Shown one piece after another: positions 1-8,204 of a stretch of 64,000 nt of DNA. Both the position numbers and the translations under genes were made by a program. The stretch comes from Allosphingosinicella sp. (lineage in GTDB: Bacteria; Pseudomonadota; Alphaproteobacteria; Sphingomonadales; Sphingomonadaceae), in the NCBI GenBank assembly GCA_030447665.1, contig JAUJOJ010000006.1:20271-84270 (forward strand), given 5' to 3'. Numbering within the stretch: the stretch's first letter is position 1; the number at the start of each line of letters is the position of its first letter. The notes under the pieces are model-generated. The model did no database searches. It was not told the origin of the DNA and saw only the letters and a program-made list of their open reading frames with translations.

Positions 1-192
1 GAGGCCACCCGCACCGCCGGCTTCGGCGCGGAGCTGTCGGCGCTCGTCCAGGAACGCTGCTTCTACCATCTCGAAGCGCCCGTGCAGCGCGTCACCGGTT
101 ACGACACGCCTTATCCGCACTCGATGGAGTGGGTTTATTTCCCGGGGCCCGTCCGGCTGGGTCTGGCGCTTAGACAAGCATTGGAGGACTGA
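1..192 (+). CDS. 2-oxoacid dehydrogenase E1 component, beta subunit (3' end)
   Basis: Only the last 63 codons are in the window, open from base 1 and ending in TGA. The tail has the C-terminal transketolase-fold signature of E1-beta subunits ([12 protein letters not shown] near the end, then a short helix). E1-beta pairs with E1-alpha to decarboxylate a 2-oxoacid with thiamine diphosphate and acylate the lipoyl arm of E2. The E2 gene starts 6 bases downstream, so the two are almost certainly one operon. The substrate (pyruvate or branched-chain 2-oxoacid) cannot be decided from this tail; the spacing and the E2 sequence favour the branched-chain type. Confidence 0.85.
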   Translation, partial: EATRTAGFGAELSALVQERCFYHLEAPVQRVTGYDTPYPHSMEWVYFPGPVRLGLALRQALED

Positions 193-198
193 CCGGCC

Positions 199-1608
199 AT
201 GGCGCGCTACGAATTCAAGCTGCCGGACATCGGCGAAGGGATCGCCGAGGCCGAGATCGTCGCATGGCACGTGAAGATCGGCGACATGGTCAAGGAAGAC
301 CAGCAGCTCGCCGATATGATGACGGACAAGGCGACGGTGGAGATGGAATCTCCCGTCGCCGGCCGCGTCATCGAGGTTGCAGGCGAGGTGGGCGACCAGA
401 TCCCGATCGGATCGGTGCTGATCGTGTTCGAAACCGATGCCGATGCTCCGGCCGCGCCCGCCGATGCCGCGCCGCCCGCTCCGCAGCAGGATGGCCCCGA
501 AGGCGAACGCCATGACAGCGTCGCCTTTACCGATGGCCTGGTCGAACGGCGTCCTCAATTGGCCGAAGCCGTGCCGAGCACCGGCGAAAGCGGCGACCAG
601 CGGAGCGGCGACCGGCGCGGGAGCGAGCGGCGCATCGTCGATCAGCGCCGGTCCGAAGAGCGGGACGATGCCGATCGCCGCCACAGCGACCGCCGCGGGG
701 GAGAGCGCCGGGACGAGCAGGGGGAGGCGAGTGCGCCGAGCGAGGCTCCGCGGCACGTCCTCGCCTCGCCCGCGGTGCGCCAGCGCGCGCGGGACCTCGG
801 CGTCGATCTGTCGCAAGTGAAGACCAGCGGCGATCGCGTCCGCCACTCGGACCTCGATGCCTATCTCCTCTACAGCGGCGGCGCGGTGTCTCGCAGGGGC
901 GCGGCGCGGCGGCAGGATGAGGTGGTGAAAGTGGTCGGCCTCCGCCGCAAGATCGCTGAAAACATGCAGGAGGCCAAGCGCCGCATCCCGCATTTCACCT
1001 TGGTCGAGGAGTTCGACGTGACCGCGCTCGAGCAGACGCGCGCGATGATGAACGACGATCGCGGCGGCAATCCCAAGCTGACCATGCTGCCGTTCCTGAT
1101 CACCGCCATGGCGCGGGTGCTGCCCGATTATCCGCAGATCAATGCCCGCTACGACGATGATGCGCAGGTGATCACCCGCTCGGGCGCCGTGCACATGGGC
1201 ATGGCGACGCAAACGCCGAACGGCCTGATGGTGCCAGTGATCCGCAATGCGGAGAGCCGCGGCCTCTGGGACCTTGCGTCCGAGATCCTCCGCCTCGCGG
1301 AGGGCGCCCGCACCGGCAAGGCGAGCCGCGAGGAGCTGTCCGGCTCCACCATCACCCTGTCGAGCCTCGGGCCGATGGGCGGCATCACCTCCACTCCGGT
1401 GATCAACCGGCCGGAAGTCGCGATCGTCGCCGTCAACAAGGTGGAGGAGAAGCCGGTCGTGATCGGCGGCAAGATCGAGATCCGCAAGCGAATGAACCTC
1501 TCGCTCTCCTGCGACCACCGTGTCGTCGACGGCTGGGATGCGGCCAACTTCCTGCAGGACCTCAAGACGCTGATCGAAAATCCGCTGAAGCTGCTGTCGA
1601 TGCGCTAG
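199..1608 (+). CDS. bkdB: Dihydrolipoamide acyltransferase (E2) of a 2-oxoacid dehydrogenase complex
   Basis: This 469-residue protein has the full E2 layout. An N-terminal lipoyl domain (about 1-80) has the lipoylated lysine in MTDKATVEME (Lys44). A peripheral subunit-binding domain lies at about 188-222 (ASPAVRQRARDLGVDL). The catalytic CoA acyltransferase domain spans about 240-469 and carries the SCDHRVVDGWD active-site motif with its histidine. It moves the acyl group from lipoyl-lysine to CoA in the cytoplasm. The linker at about 132-175 is odd: instead of the usual Ala/Pro-rich hinge it is built of repeated Arg-Arg/Asp/Ser units such as SGDRRGSERR. The branched-chain assignment is likely but a pyruvate-specific E2 is possible. 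Confidence 0.88.
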   Translation: MARYEFKLPDIGEGIAEAEIVAWHVKIGDMVKEDQQLADMMTDKATVEMESPVAGRVIEVAGEVGDQIPIGSVLIVFETDADAPAAPADAAPPAPQQDGPEGERHDSVAFTDGLVERRPQLAEAVPSTGESGDQRSGDRRGSERRIVDQRRSEERDDADRRHSDRRGGERRDEQGEASAPSEAPRHVLASPAVRQRARDLGVDLSQVKTSGDRVRHSDLDAYLLYSGGAVSRRGAARRQDEVVKVVGLRRKIAENMQEAKRRIPHFTLVEEFDVTALEQTRAMMNDDRGGNPKLTMLPFLITAMARVLPDYPQINARYDDDAQVITRSGAVHMGMATQTPNGLMVPVIRNAESRGLWDLASEILRLAEGARTGKASREELSGSTITLSSLGPMGGITSTPVINRPEVAIVAVNKVEEKPVVIGGKIEIRKRMNLSLSCDHRVVDGWDAANFLQDLKTLIENPLKLLSMR

Positions 1609-1749
1609 AGCATGATGGGTTCAGCTCGGCACTTCGTCATGCCGGACTTGATCCGGCATCACACCTGTTCTTCTATTTGATAGCCCCGGTGGAAAGCGTG
1701 GACCCCGGATCAAGTCCGGGGTGATTGCCACTTAACGCACCATGCTCTA
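1606..1749. repeat. MITE-like element with terminal inverted repeats and two internal hairpins
   Basis: The ends TAGAGCATGATG (1606-1617) and CACCATGCTCTA (1738-1749) are inverted repeats with one mismatch. Inside are two strong hairpins, at 1639-1659 (ATGCCGG...CCGGCAT) and 1703-1721 (CCCCGG...CCGGGG), which share the core GGACTTGATCC or its complement. The left end overlaps the stop codon of the E2 gene. The hairpins could also terminate transcription of that operon. It carries no gene. It resembles dispersed extragenic repeats common in alphaproteobacterial genomes; copy number cannot be judged from one window. Confidence 0.6.
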
Positions 1750-1813
1750 CGCCGCGAGCGGCGGGTTAGTCCTCGCCGCAACATGATCGCCCTTCGCCAG
1801 CATGCCGGCCGCT

Positions 1814-2707
1814 TCAGCGACCGGCCGCCGCGATGCGGGAGATCGCGATGCGCAGATTGTCGCCTGCTTCCCGCAAAACCGAAGCGGCTCCTTCCGGTTC
1901 TGCCCCGAGCGCGACAAGCGCCGCCAGCTTGATGTTGCCGCCGGTCCGGTCCAGCGCGGTCTCGGCCGCCGGTCTTTTGACCCCGCTGATCTCGCAGATC
2001 ATTTTGGCGGCGCGGGTCCGAAGCTTCCGGTTCGACACGCGCATGTCGACCATGAGGCCCTTGTACACGCGCCCCAGCCGCAGCATCACCGCCGTCGAGA
2101 AGAGGTTGAGCGCGATCTTCTGGGCGGTGCCCGCCTTCATTCGTGTCGATCCGGCGACGATCTCCGCGCCCGTATCGAGCAGGATCGGATGCTCGGCCGC
2201 TTCCAGCAACGGCGTTCCCCATTGCTGGCGATGCCGATCGTCAGCGCGCCGGCTGCGGCTGCTGCTAGGATCGCCGCAACCGTGTATGGCGTCCGCCCGC
2301 TCGCGGCCAAGCCGATCACGACGTCGGCGGCGCCCAGGTCGGCCGCCTTTATCGCCCTCCTCACCCGCTGCGGCATCGTCCTCGGCGCCTTCAACGCTGA
2401 TGAGGAGGGCGTCCATCCCGCCGGCCAGGGCATAGACGAGGCGATCGCTTCCCCAGTTATAAGTCGGGCCGAGCTCGACCCCGTCCTGAACCGCCAGCCG
2501 ACCGGACGTGCCGGCACCGACATAGACGAGGCGGCCCTTGCCGCCGAGCCGGTCGGCGGCCGCATCCGCCGCGGCGGCGATCGCCGCCACCTGAGACTGA
2601 ACCGCCGCTGCCGCCGCGAGCTGGCCTTCCAGCATCGCCTGAACGGCGTCGCCGGTCGGCCAGAGGTCGAGATCGCCATATCTCGAGCTGATCAGCTCCG
2701 TGGACAA
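1814..2707 (-). pseudogene. murQ: N-acetylmuramic acid 6-phosphate etherase, frame-disrupted
   Basis: MurQ cleaves the lactyl ether of MurNAc-6-phosphate to GlcNAc-6-phosphate during cell-wall recycling. From a TTG start the product begins STELISSRYGDLDLWPT and contains VYVGAGTSGRLAVQDGVE and GSTRMKAGTAQKIALN, all family hallmarks, with a normal length of about 298 codons. The middle segment holding the SIS-fold motif VVIGLAASGRTPY is in a different frame: the frame shifts near 2365 and returns near 2217 at a run of four Gs/Cs. No stop results, so about 50 residues would be nonsense. This looks like one extra and one missing base, either sequencing error or a recent lesion. It is divergent from the GlcNAc kinase gene. 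Confidence 0.85.
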
Positions 2708-2917
2708 GGGGCGGCTCTCCCGGGTTATTGCCGGACGATCACGTCGTAGGAGGCCGGGAGAGTGTCGGCGCCGGCTGCCTTCAGCACGCATCCTGCTCGT
2801 TTCACTGGAAGCCTCCCGGACTCGATTGCTATTGTCTCCGTAGCCAGAGTGCTACACCAACCTCCACCTCGTTCAAGGCGCCGCCGTCCGGGCAGCCGGA
2901 GTAATCCTGTCCGGGTT

Positions 2918-2933
2918 CTGGTATTGATACCAG
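2918..2933. promoter_or_regulatory. Palindromic operator candidate for an amino-sugar regulator
   Basis: CTGGTATTGATACCAG has perfect 7-base arms and a 2-base spacer. It lies between divergent murQ (start 2707) and the kinase gene (start 3014). The arms resemble sites bound by GntR/HutC-family regulators of GlcNAc genes (NagQ/NagR/YvoA type); that assignment is inference. Half-sites with the same TGGTAT core occur at 6129-6134 and 6219-6224, in front of the nagB-II gene and the dehydrogenase gene. No regulator gene is in the window. Confidence 0.5.
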
Positions 2934-3013
2934 CGTTTGCAAGCGGGGGTTGGTCTTACTAACGTGGTCTTAACCGCTGCAGCCCGCGGCTCGACAAGGT
3001 ATCCGGCCAGGCG

Positions 3014-3892
3014 ATGGAATTGTACCTCGGAATAGACGCCGGCGGCACTCACACGCGGGCACGTTTGGTGTCGGACGATGGCGAGATCATCGGGACTGGC
3101 GAGGGCGGGCCGGCCAACACCCGGATCGGTCTTCCGGAGGCGCTCGAGGCGGTCGAGGACGCCTATCTGCAGGCCTTTGCGGAGGCCGGCCTTGGCAGAG
3201 CGCATCTGGAATCGGTTTGGGCGGGCCTCGGTATTGCCGGGCTCAATCGGCGCGGTGTCCTTCCCGGCCTGCAGGAACATGGCTTTCCGTTCCGCTCGAT
3301 CGCGTTCGCCAGCGATGCCGCAATCGCCAATCTCGGCGCCCATGCCGGCGCCGACGGGGCGATCGTGATCGTCGGGACGGGGAGCGTCGGTTTCGGTCGG
3401 GCGGGGGAGGAGGTGTTCACCGTCGGCGGCTACGGCTTTCCGGTGTCGGACGAAGGCAGCGGCGCCGACCTTGGAATGCGGGCGATCCGGCAGTCGCTCT
3501 GGGCGCGCGACGGGCGCATTCCGCACAGTGCGATGACCGAAGAAGTGCTCGGGCATTTCCACGGTTCGGCGGGCGAGATCGTCGATTGGACCGGGCAAGC
3601 AACTCCGACCGATTATGCCGCCTTCGCTCCGATGGTGATGGATCATGCCGTGCAGGGAGATCCGGTTGCGGAGCGGATCGTGCAGGCTGCGGCGCTACGC
3701 ATCGACCGGCTGATCCGGGTGCTGCTCGATCGCGGTGCGCCGAGCTGCTGTCTGATGGGCGGCGTCTCGGCGCGGATGCGCGACTGGCTCGCCGCCAGCA
3801 TCCGCGAGCGGCTGACCGATCCGCTCGGGGACGCGCTCGACGGGGCGATCCTTCTCGCCCGGACCCGAGCGGCGGAGAAAGAGCTCACATAG
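3014..3892 (+). CDS. BadF/BadG-type ATPase, probable N-acetylglucosamine kinase
   Basis: The 292-residue product has the ASKHA sugar-kinase fold of the BadF/BadG/BcrA/BcrD ATPase family. The N-terminal phosphate loop is GIDAGGTHTRARLV, the second glycine loop is VGTGSVGFG, and GYGFPVSDEGSGADLG is typical of GlcNAc kinases of this family. It likely phosphorylates GlcNAc (or a related amino sugar) to the 6-phosphate in the cytoplasm. It stands beside murQ, nagA and a SIS-type deaminase, which supports that role. The ATG at 3014 begins the conserved strand and is the best start. It converges with nagA; the ends are 10 bases apart. Confidence 0.85.
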   Translation: MELYLGIDAGGTHTRARLVSDDGEIIGTGEGGPANTRIGLPEALEAVEDAYLQAFAEAGLGRAHLESVWAGLGIAGLNRRGVLPGLQEHGFPFRSIAFASDAAIANLGAHAGADGAIVIVGTGSVGFGRAGEEVFTVGGYGFPVSDEGSGADLGMRAIRQSLWARDGRIPHSAMTEEVLGHFHGSAGEIVDWTGQATPTDYAAFAPMVMDHAVQGDPVAERIVQAAALRIDRLIRVLLDRGAPSCCLMGGVSARMRDWLAASIRERLTDPLGDALDGAILLARTRAAEKELT

Positions 3893-3902
3893 ACACGTAC
3901 GC

Positions 3903-5051
3903 TCAGTGTGGAACGGCTTCGCTTTCGCCGCCGATCCATGTTTCCAGCACGTCTCCGTTCGCGTCGATGAGCACGAGGTCGGCGCGAAGGCCGGGGCAGA
4001 TCGCGCCCCGCTCGCCCGCCATTCTCATGGCCGATGCGGGGGCTTTGCTCGCCATCCGGGCGGCGGCCGCAAGATCGATGCCGAGCAGGCGCACGGCGTT
4101 CCGCACGGCCTGGGCCATGTCGAGATCGGAGCCTGCCAGCGTGCCGTCGGCCGCGGTGCAGCGGCCCTCCTCGGCGACGATCCGCTGCCCGCCGAGCCGG
4201 AATATCTTTCGATCCGATCCCACGCTGGGCATAGCATCGGTGACGAGGGCCAGACGATCCGCACCCTTGGCGGCGAGGGCCACCCGCAGCGCAGCGGGGT
4301 GGACATGATGGCCGTCGACGATGAGGCCGCACCAGCTCTCGCGGCTTTCCAAGGCCGCGCCGACGACGCCCGGCGCCCGGCTGCCGAGCTGGGTCATCGC
4401 ATTGTAGAGGTGGGTGAAGCCGCTGAGGCCTTCGGCGAAGCTTCTTTGAACGTCCTCGTAGGAGGCTTCGGTATGACCGGCCGCCACGACCACGCCCCGC
4501 TCCACAAGCGCCCGCACCGCGCCGGGCGGGGCAAGCTCGGGAGCGATCGTCACCAGCGTGCGGCCGCGGCGAAGCGACGACAGCAGGCCGATGGCGGCGG
4601 TGTCGAGCGTCCTGAACTTGCGCGCGTCGTGAATGCCTTTCCTGGCGGCGTTGAGGAACGGGCCTTCGATATGGATGCCGAGCACGCCCGGCACCCCGCG
4701 CTCGATCGCCTCGCCGACCGCCGCGATGGCGCGCCTCACGACGGCGAGCTCGTCGCTGATCAAGGTCGGCAGCAGGCCTGTCGTCCCGAACCGCCGGTGC
4801 GCCCGCGCGATCGCGGCGATTCCATCGACGCTCGGCTCATCGTTGAAAAGCACGCCGCCGCCGCCATTCACCTGAAGATCGATGAAGCCGGGGAGCAAGC
4901 TGCCGTCGAGATCCCGCCGCGGCATATCGGGAGGACAGTCCGCCGCCGGCATCACGGCAGCGATCGCTCCGCCCTCGACCAGCACGCAAAGGTCAGTCTC
5001 GAGGCCGGACGGCGTCAGCACCCGGGGGGCGCAAAGCGCAAGGGCGCTCAT
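3903..5051 (-). CDS. nagA: N-acetylglucosamine-6-phosphate deacetylase
   Basis: NagA removes acetate from GlcNAc-6-phosphate to give glucosamine-6-phosphate. The 382-residue product has the amidohydrolase markers LLPGFIDLQVNGGGG, the metal and substrate motif HIEGPFLN, GHTEASYED, THLYNAMTQL and the catalytic aspartate region LVTDAMP. The frame stays open upstream, but the ATG at 5051 matches the usual NagA start and overlaps the stop of the deaminase gene by four bases, so translation is probably coupled. It is therefore the second gene of a nagB-II/nagA operon. Confidence 0.93.
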   Translation of the reverse strand: MSALALCAPRVLTPSGLETDLCVLVEGGAIAAVMPAADCPPDMPRRDLDGSLLPGFIDLQVNGGGGVLFNDEPSVDGIAAIARAHRRFGTTGLLPTLISDELAVVRRAIAAVGEAIERGVPGVLGIHIEGPFLNAARKGIHDARKFRTLDTAAIGLLSSLRRGRTLVTIAPELAPPGAVRALVERGVVVAAGHTEASYEDVQRSFAEGLSGFTHLYNAMTQLGSRAPGVVGAALESRESWCGLIVDGHHVHPAALRVALAAKGADRLALVTDAMPSVGSDRKIFRLGGQRIVAEEGRCTAADGTLAGSDLDMAQAVRNAVRLLGIDLAAAARMASKAPASAMRMAGERGAICPGLRADLVLIDANGDVLETWIGGESEAVPH

Positions 5052-6085
5052 CGCGTTTCGGTGACCTTGCTGAGGTGCGGCGGCCGGTCCGGGTGAAGTC
5101 CCCGGGCGAGGCTGAGCTCGGCCGCAAGCCTGTAGAAGCTCTGGATCGATGCGATCGGCGCCAGGACCGGGTGGAGACCGGGCAGGACGGGGAGCGTCAG
5201 CGCACCCGGCTCCTTCAGGCCCGCCACGATCACCCGCGCGCCGCGCTCGACAAAGTCCCGGGCGAGCGGATCGAAGGCATCGCGCGCCTCGTCGTTCGGC
5301 ACCAGCATCAGCACCGGAAAGCCGGCGCCGACGATCGCCATCGGGCCATGCCTGACTTCGGCCGCGCTGTAAGCCTCGGCGTGGAGCCCGCAGGTTTCCT
5401 TGAGCTTCAGCGCCGCCTCCTGAGCGATCCCGAGGCTCATCCCGCGCCCCAGCACGTAAAGGCCGGCGCTTTTGGAGAGGGGCTCGACCGCCGGCGACCA
5501 ATCGAGCGCCCAGGCACTGCGAAGGATTTGCGGGGCATCGTTCAACGCATTCGCGAGCTCTTCCTCCTCGGTCCAGGCGGCGGCGAGCTGTGCGAGGGCG
5601 ATGAGGGAGGCGATATAGGATTTGGTGGCGGCAACGCTCCGCTCGGGGCCCGCCAGCATCGGGATCGTCAGCTCCGCCACCTCGGCGAGCGGGGAAGCCG
5701 GATCGTTGACGACCGCGACCACGAACGCGCCGGCATCCCGTGCCGAGCGGGCGGAGAGGATCAGGTCAGGGCTTCGGCCCGATTGCGAGATGGCGAGAAA
5801 CAGCGCGCCCTTCAGCTTCCGCCAGGCGGTTGCATAGACCGACGAGGTGGAGGGGGCATAGGAGGCGACAGGCGTGTGAACCCGGGTTTCTATGAGATAT
5901 TTGGCAAAGGTCGCTGCGTGATCGGAGCTTCCTCTCGCGCAGGTGATCACGAAGGGGGGATCGAGCTCCCGCAGCCGCCGGCCCAGCCGCTCCAGCGGAT
6001 CGGAAAGGCCGGCGAGCTGGCGCTCCGCCGCCGCGGCCGCCTCGGCGGCTTCGGCGAACATGAGCGTTTCGCCGGCAACGGTCAA
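5048..6085 (-). CDS. nagB-II: SIS-domain glucosamine-6-phosphate deaminase (NagB-II type)
   Basis: The 345-residue protein consists of two SIS domains like the isomerase half of GlmS, without the glutaminase half. Visible motifs are CARGSSDHAATFAKYLIE and ISQSGRSPDLI in the first domain, LGRGMSLGIAQEAALKLKE and AEVRHGPMAI in the second, and the C-terminal RPPHLSKVTETR tail that carries the catalytic lysine in GlmS-like enzymes. It would convert glucosamine-6-phosphate to fructose-6-phosphate and ammonia, completing GlcNAc catabolism after NagA. An AgaS-like specificity for other amino sugars cannot be excluded. It is first in the operon with nagA. Confidence 0.88.
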   Translation of the reverse strand: MTVAGETLMFAEAAEAAAAAERQLAGLSDPLERLGRRLRELDPPFVITCARGSSDHAATFAKYLIETRVHTPVASYAPSTSSVYATAWRKLKGALFLAISQSGRSPDLILSARSARDAGAFVVAVVNDPASPLAEVAELTIPMLAGPERSVAATKSYIASLIALAQLAAAWTEEEELANALNDAPQILRSAWALDWSPAVEPLSKSAGLYVLGRGMSLGIAQEAALKLKETCGLHAEAYSAAEVRHGPMAIVGAGFPVLMLVPNDEARDAFDPLARDFVERGARVIVAGLKEPGALTLPVLPGLHPVLAPIASIQSFYRLAAELSLARGLHPDRPPHLSKVTETR

Positions 6086-6249
6086 AGCGGCCCTCCAGGC
6101 GCGGCCGCAGCCATCGGGCAGGGGGATAATACCACTCCGGCCGGTTATCAGCGTTGCGCTACGCCATCAACTCCGCCGCCTCGCTCCCACCCGCCAGTCG
6201 CGCCAAGTTGTCACCGGCTGGTATCATCCGATATGCTGGCGCACAGGCC

Positions 6250-7689
6250 ATGGAGATGAAGATGAGCATAGCAGCGAGACGTCTTGCCTCCGCCGACGGG
6301 GGCGCGTTGCTGGCGTCATCTTTTGCCGCCGAATTCGGCCCGCGGCTGCTCACCAATCCGGCTGCCCTTGCACATTATGCGCGCAGCGAAGGCCATCATG
6401 GCGAGCACCTGCCGGACCTGGTGGCGCGCCCCACTTCCGTCGAGGAGGTGCAGCGGCTCGTCCGGGCGGCCGCTGAACTGTCGGTGCCGGTCGTCCCCTA
6501 TGGTGCAGGCACCTCGCTGGAGGGCAATGCCGCGGCAATTGCCGGCGGCCTCTGCCTCGACCTGTCCGGCATGACGCGCGTGCTGGAGATCCACCCGGAA
6601 GACATGCTTTGCGTGGTCGAGCCGGGGGTCACGCGCGAGCAGCTCAATGCCGAGTTGCGGACGACGGGGCTGTTCTTCCCGGTCGACCCTGGCGCCAACG
6701 CGACGATGGCGGGCATGATCGCGACCCGCGCAAGCGGCACGAATGCCGTGCGCTACGGCACCATGCGCGAGAACACGTTGGCATTGAAGGTCGTGCTGGC
6801 CGACGGAAGCCTGGTGCGGACCGGCACCCGCGCCCGCAAATCGTCGGCCGGATATGATCTGACGCATCTGTTCGTCGGTTCGGAAGGAACGCTCGGCGTC
6901 GTCGTGGAGGCGACGCTTCGGCTCCACGGCCAACCTGAAGCCCTGCTTGCCGGCACCTGGCCTTTCGACACCTTGGGCGGTGCGGTCCAGACGGTCATCG
7001 CCACCATCCAGGCCGGCATTCCCGTCGCGCGCATGGAATTGCTCGATGCGGCCGCGATCCGGGCCTGCAACCTCCATTCCCATCTGAACCTTCCGGAGCA
7101 GCCCACCCTTTTCCTAGAGCTGCACGGCTCGGAAGCGTCGGTTCGCGAGCAGCTCGATATGGTGCAGGCGATCGGCGCCGATTTCGGCGGCGGGGCGCTG
7201 GCGCGTGCGGTCGAGACCGAGGCGCGCTCCCGGCTGTGGAAGGCGCGCCATCAGGCGCTGCCCGCAGCGCGCGCCATGCTTCCGAACGCAGTGACCTGGG
7301 TCACCGACGTGTGCGTGCCGATCTCGCGCCTTGCCGATGCGATCGGGCGCGTCCAGGCTCGAGTCGAGGAGGCGGGGCTGATCGCACCCATTCTCGGCCA
7401 TGTCGGGGACGGCAACTTCCACGTCTTCTTCGTGCTGCCGCCCGACGACGAGCGCGCCTGGACCCGTGCCCGCGCGATCAATGAGGCGATGGTCGAGCAC
7501 GCCCTCGCGGTCGGCGGTACCTGCACCGGCGAGCATGGGATCGGCATTGGCAAGCAAGGCGCGCTGCTTCGCGAACATGGGCCCGAAGCGGTGCTTCTGA
7601 TGCGCCGTCTCAAGGAGGCGCTCGATCCGCAGGGGATCCTGAACCCGGGCAAGCTCTTCGGCGATGCGTCCACGCCGGGCCTCGACTAG
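6250..7689 (+). CDS. dld: FAD-binding D-lactate dehydrogenase (cytochrome-type)
   Basis: The product (479 residues from the ATG at 6250) belongs to the FAD-PCMH oxidoreductases of the D-lactate dehydrogenase/glycolate oxidase GlcD group. The FAD-binding part has VPYGAGTSLEGNA, ANATMAGMIATRASGT and FVGSEGTLGVVVEATLRL. The C-terminal cap has GHVGDGNFHVFF and GTCTGEHGIGIGK. It would oxidise D-lactate to pyruvate and pass electrons to the respiratory chain. D-lactate is the product released by MurQ, so location beside the MurNAc/GlcNAc genes makes metabolic sense. An in-frame ATG at 6154 exists but adds 32 residues without family resemblance. Confidence 0.87.
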   Translation: MEMKMSIAARRLASADGGALLASSFAAEFGPRLLTNPAALAHYARSEGHHGEHLPDLVARPTSVEEVQRLVRAAAELSVPVVPYGAGTSLEGNAAAIAGGLCLDLSGMTRVLEIHPEDMLCVVEPGVTREQLNAELRTTGLFFPVDPGANATMAGMIATRASGTNAVRYGTMRENTLALKVVLADGSLVRTGTRARKSSAGYDLTHLFVGSEGTLGVVVEATLRLHGQPEALLAGTWPFDTLGGAVQTVIATIQAGIPVARMELLDAAAIRACNLHSHLNLPEQPTLFLELHGSEASVREQLDMVQAIGADFGGGALARAVETEARSRLWKARHQALPAARAMLPNAVTWVTDVCVPISRLADAIGRVQARVEEAGLIAPILGHVGDGNFHVFFVLPPDDERAWTRARAINEAMVEHALAVGGTCTGEHGIGIGKQGALLREHGPEAVLLMRRLKEALDPQGILNPGKLFGDASTPGLD

Positions 7690-7701
7690 AGGACGGCTGA
7701 G

Positions 7702-7890
7702 CTACAGCCCGCGAAAATAGCGTAGCCTGTCTTCCTCCCAGACCTCGGCGCGCGTGGCTCCGAGCTTGTCGCGGTAGAAGGAGAACAGCTGGTGCACGTC
7801 CCGCTGGGCTTCGTTGAACGTTTCAAACCTTCTCGCCTGGACGATGGTGTCGTCCTTGAGCCACCGGAGCTCGCAAATCCTTGTTCCCAT
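7702..7890 (-). CDS. Small protein of an uncharacterised family (paralogue at 16758)
   Basis: The 62-residue basic/acidic protein has no domain I recognise. Key segments are CELRWLKDD, TFNEAQRDVHQL, FYRDKLG and a final YFRGL. A second gene in this window (16758-16934) encodes a 58-residue relative with the same blocks, which shows that both are real proteins. It is convergent with the D-lactate dehydrogenase gene, ends 12 bases apart. No signal peptide or membrane segment is seen, so a cytoplasmic location is likely. Confidence 0.75.
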   Translation of the reverse strand: MGTRICELRWLKDDTIVQARRFETFNEAQRDVHQLFSFYRDKLGATRAEVWEEDRLRYFRGL

Positions 7891-8204
7891 CCGAACAACC
7901 TACCCACACTCGGGCGTGTCGATCATCCTGTGGTGAACCGCAGTTGCCGTTCGGGGAGCATCGGCAGGACGATTCTGTTGGCAAGTGGCGCGCTCTTCGA
8001 GTGGTGGGATGTGGCATAGACTGTGGACAAGCATCCGGAGAGGTAATCGAAGGACCGCCTTGTGCACGCGCGAGGCCCGCGCGGCTATATGTCGTCAGCA
8101 ACGAGGAAGGCGGCGCGGCCGGCACCGTCCCGGGCGCGCGGAGATCCAGGAGGCGGCTTGCCAGCCGCTGACCGCCGCGCGCCAGGCACGTTGAGGCGGC
8201 GTGC
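7891..8204. other. Intergenic stretch, possible 37-codon open frame
   Basis: No convincing gene. A minus-strand frame of 37 codons (8208 to 8095) overlaps the stop of the next gene by ATGA, which would allow coupled translation, but its Arg/Pro/Trp-rich product has no recognisable feature. I leave it uncalled. Confidence 0.4.
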
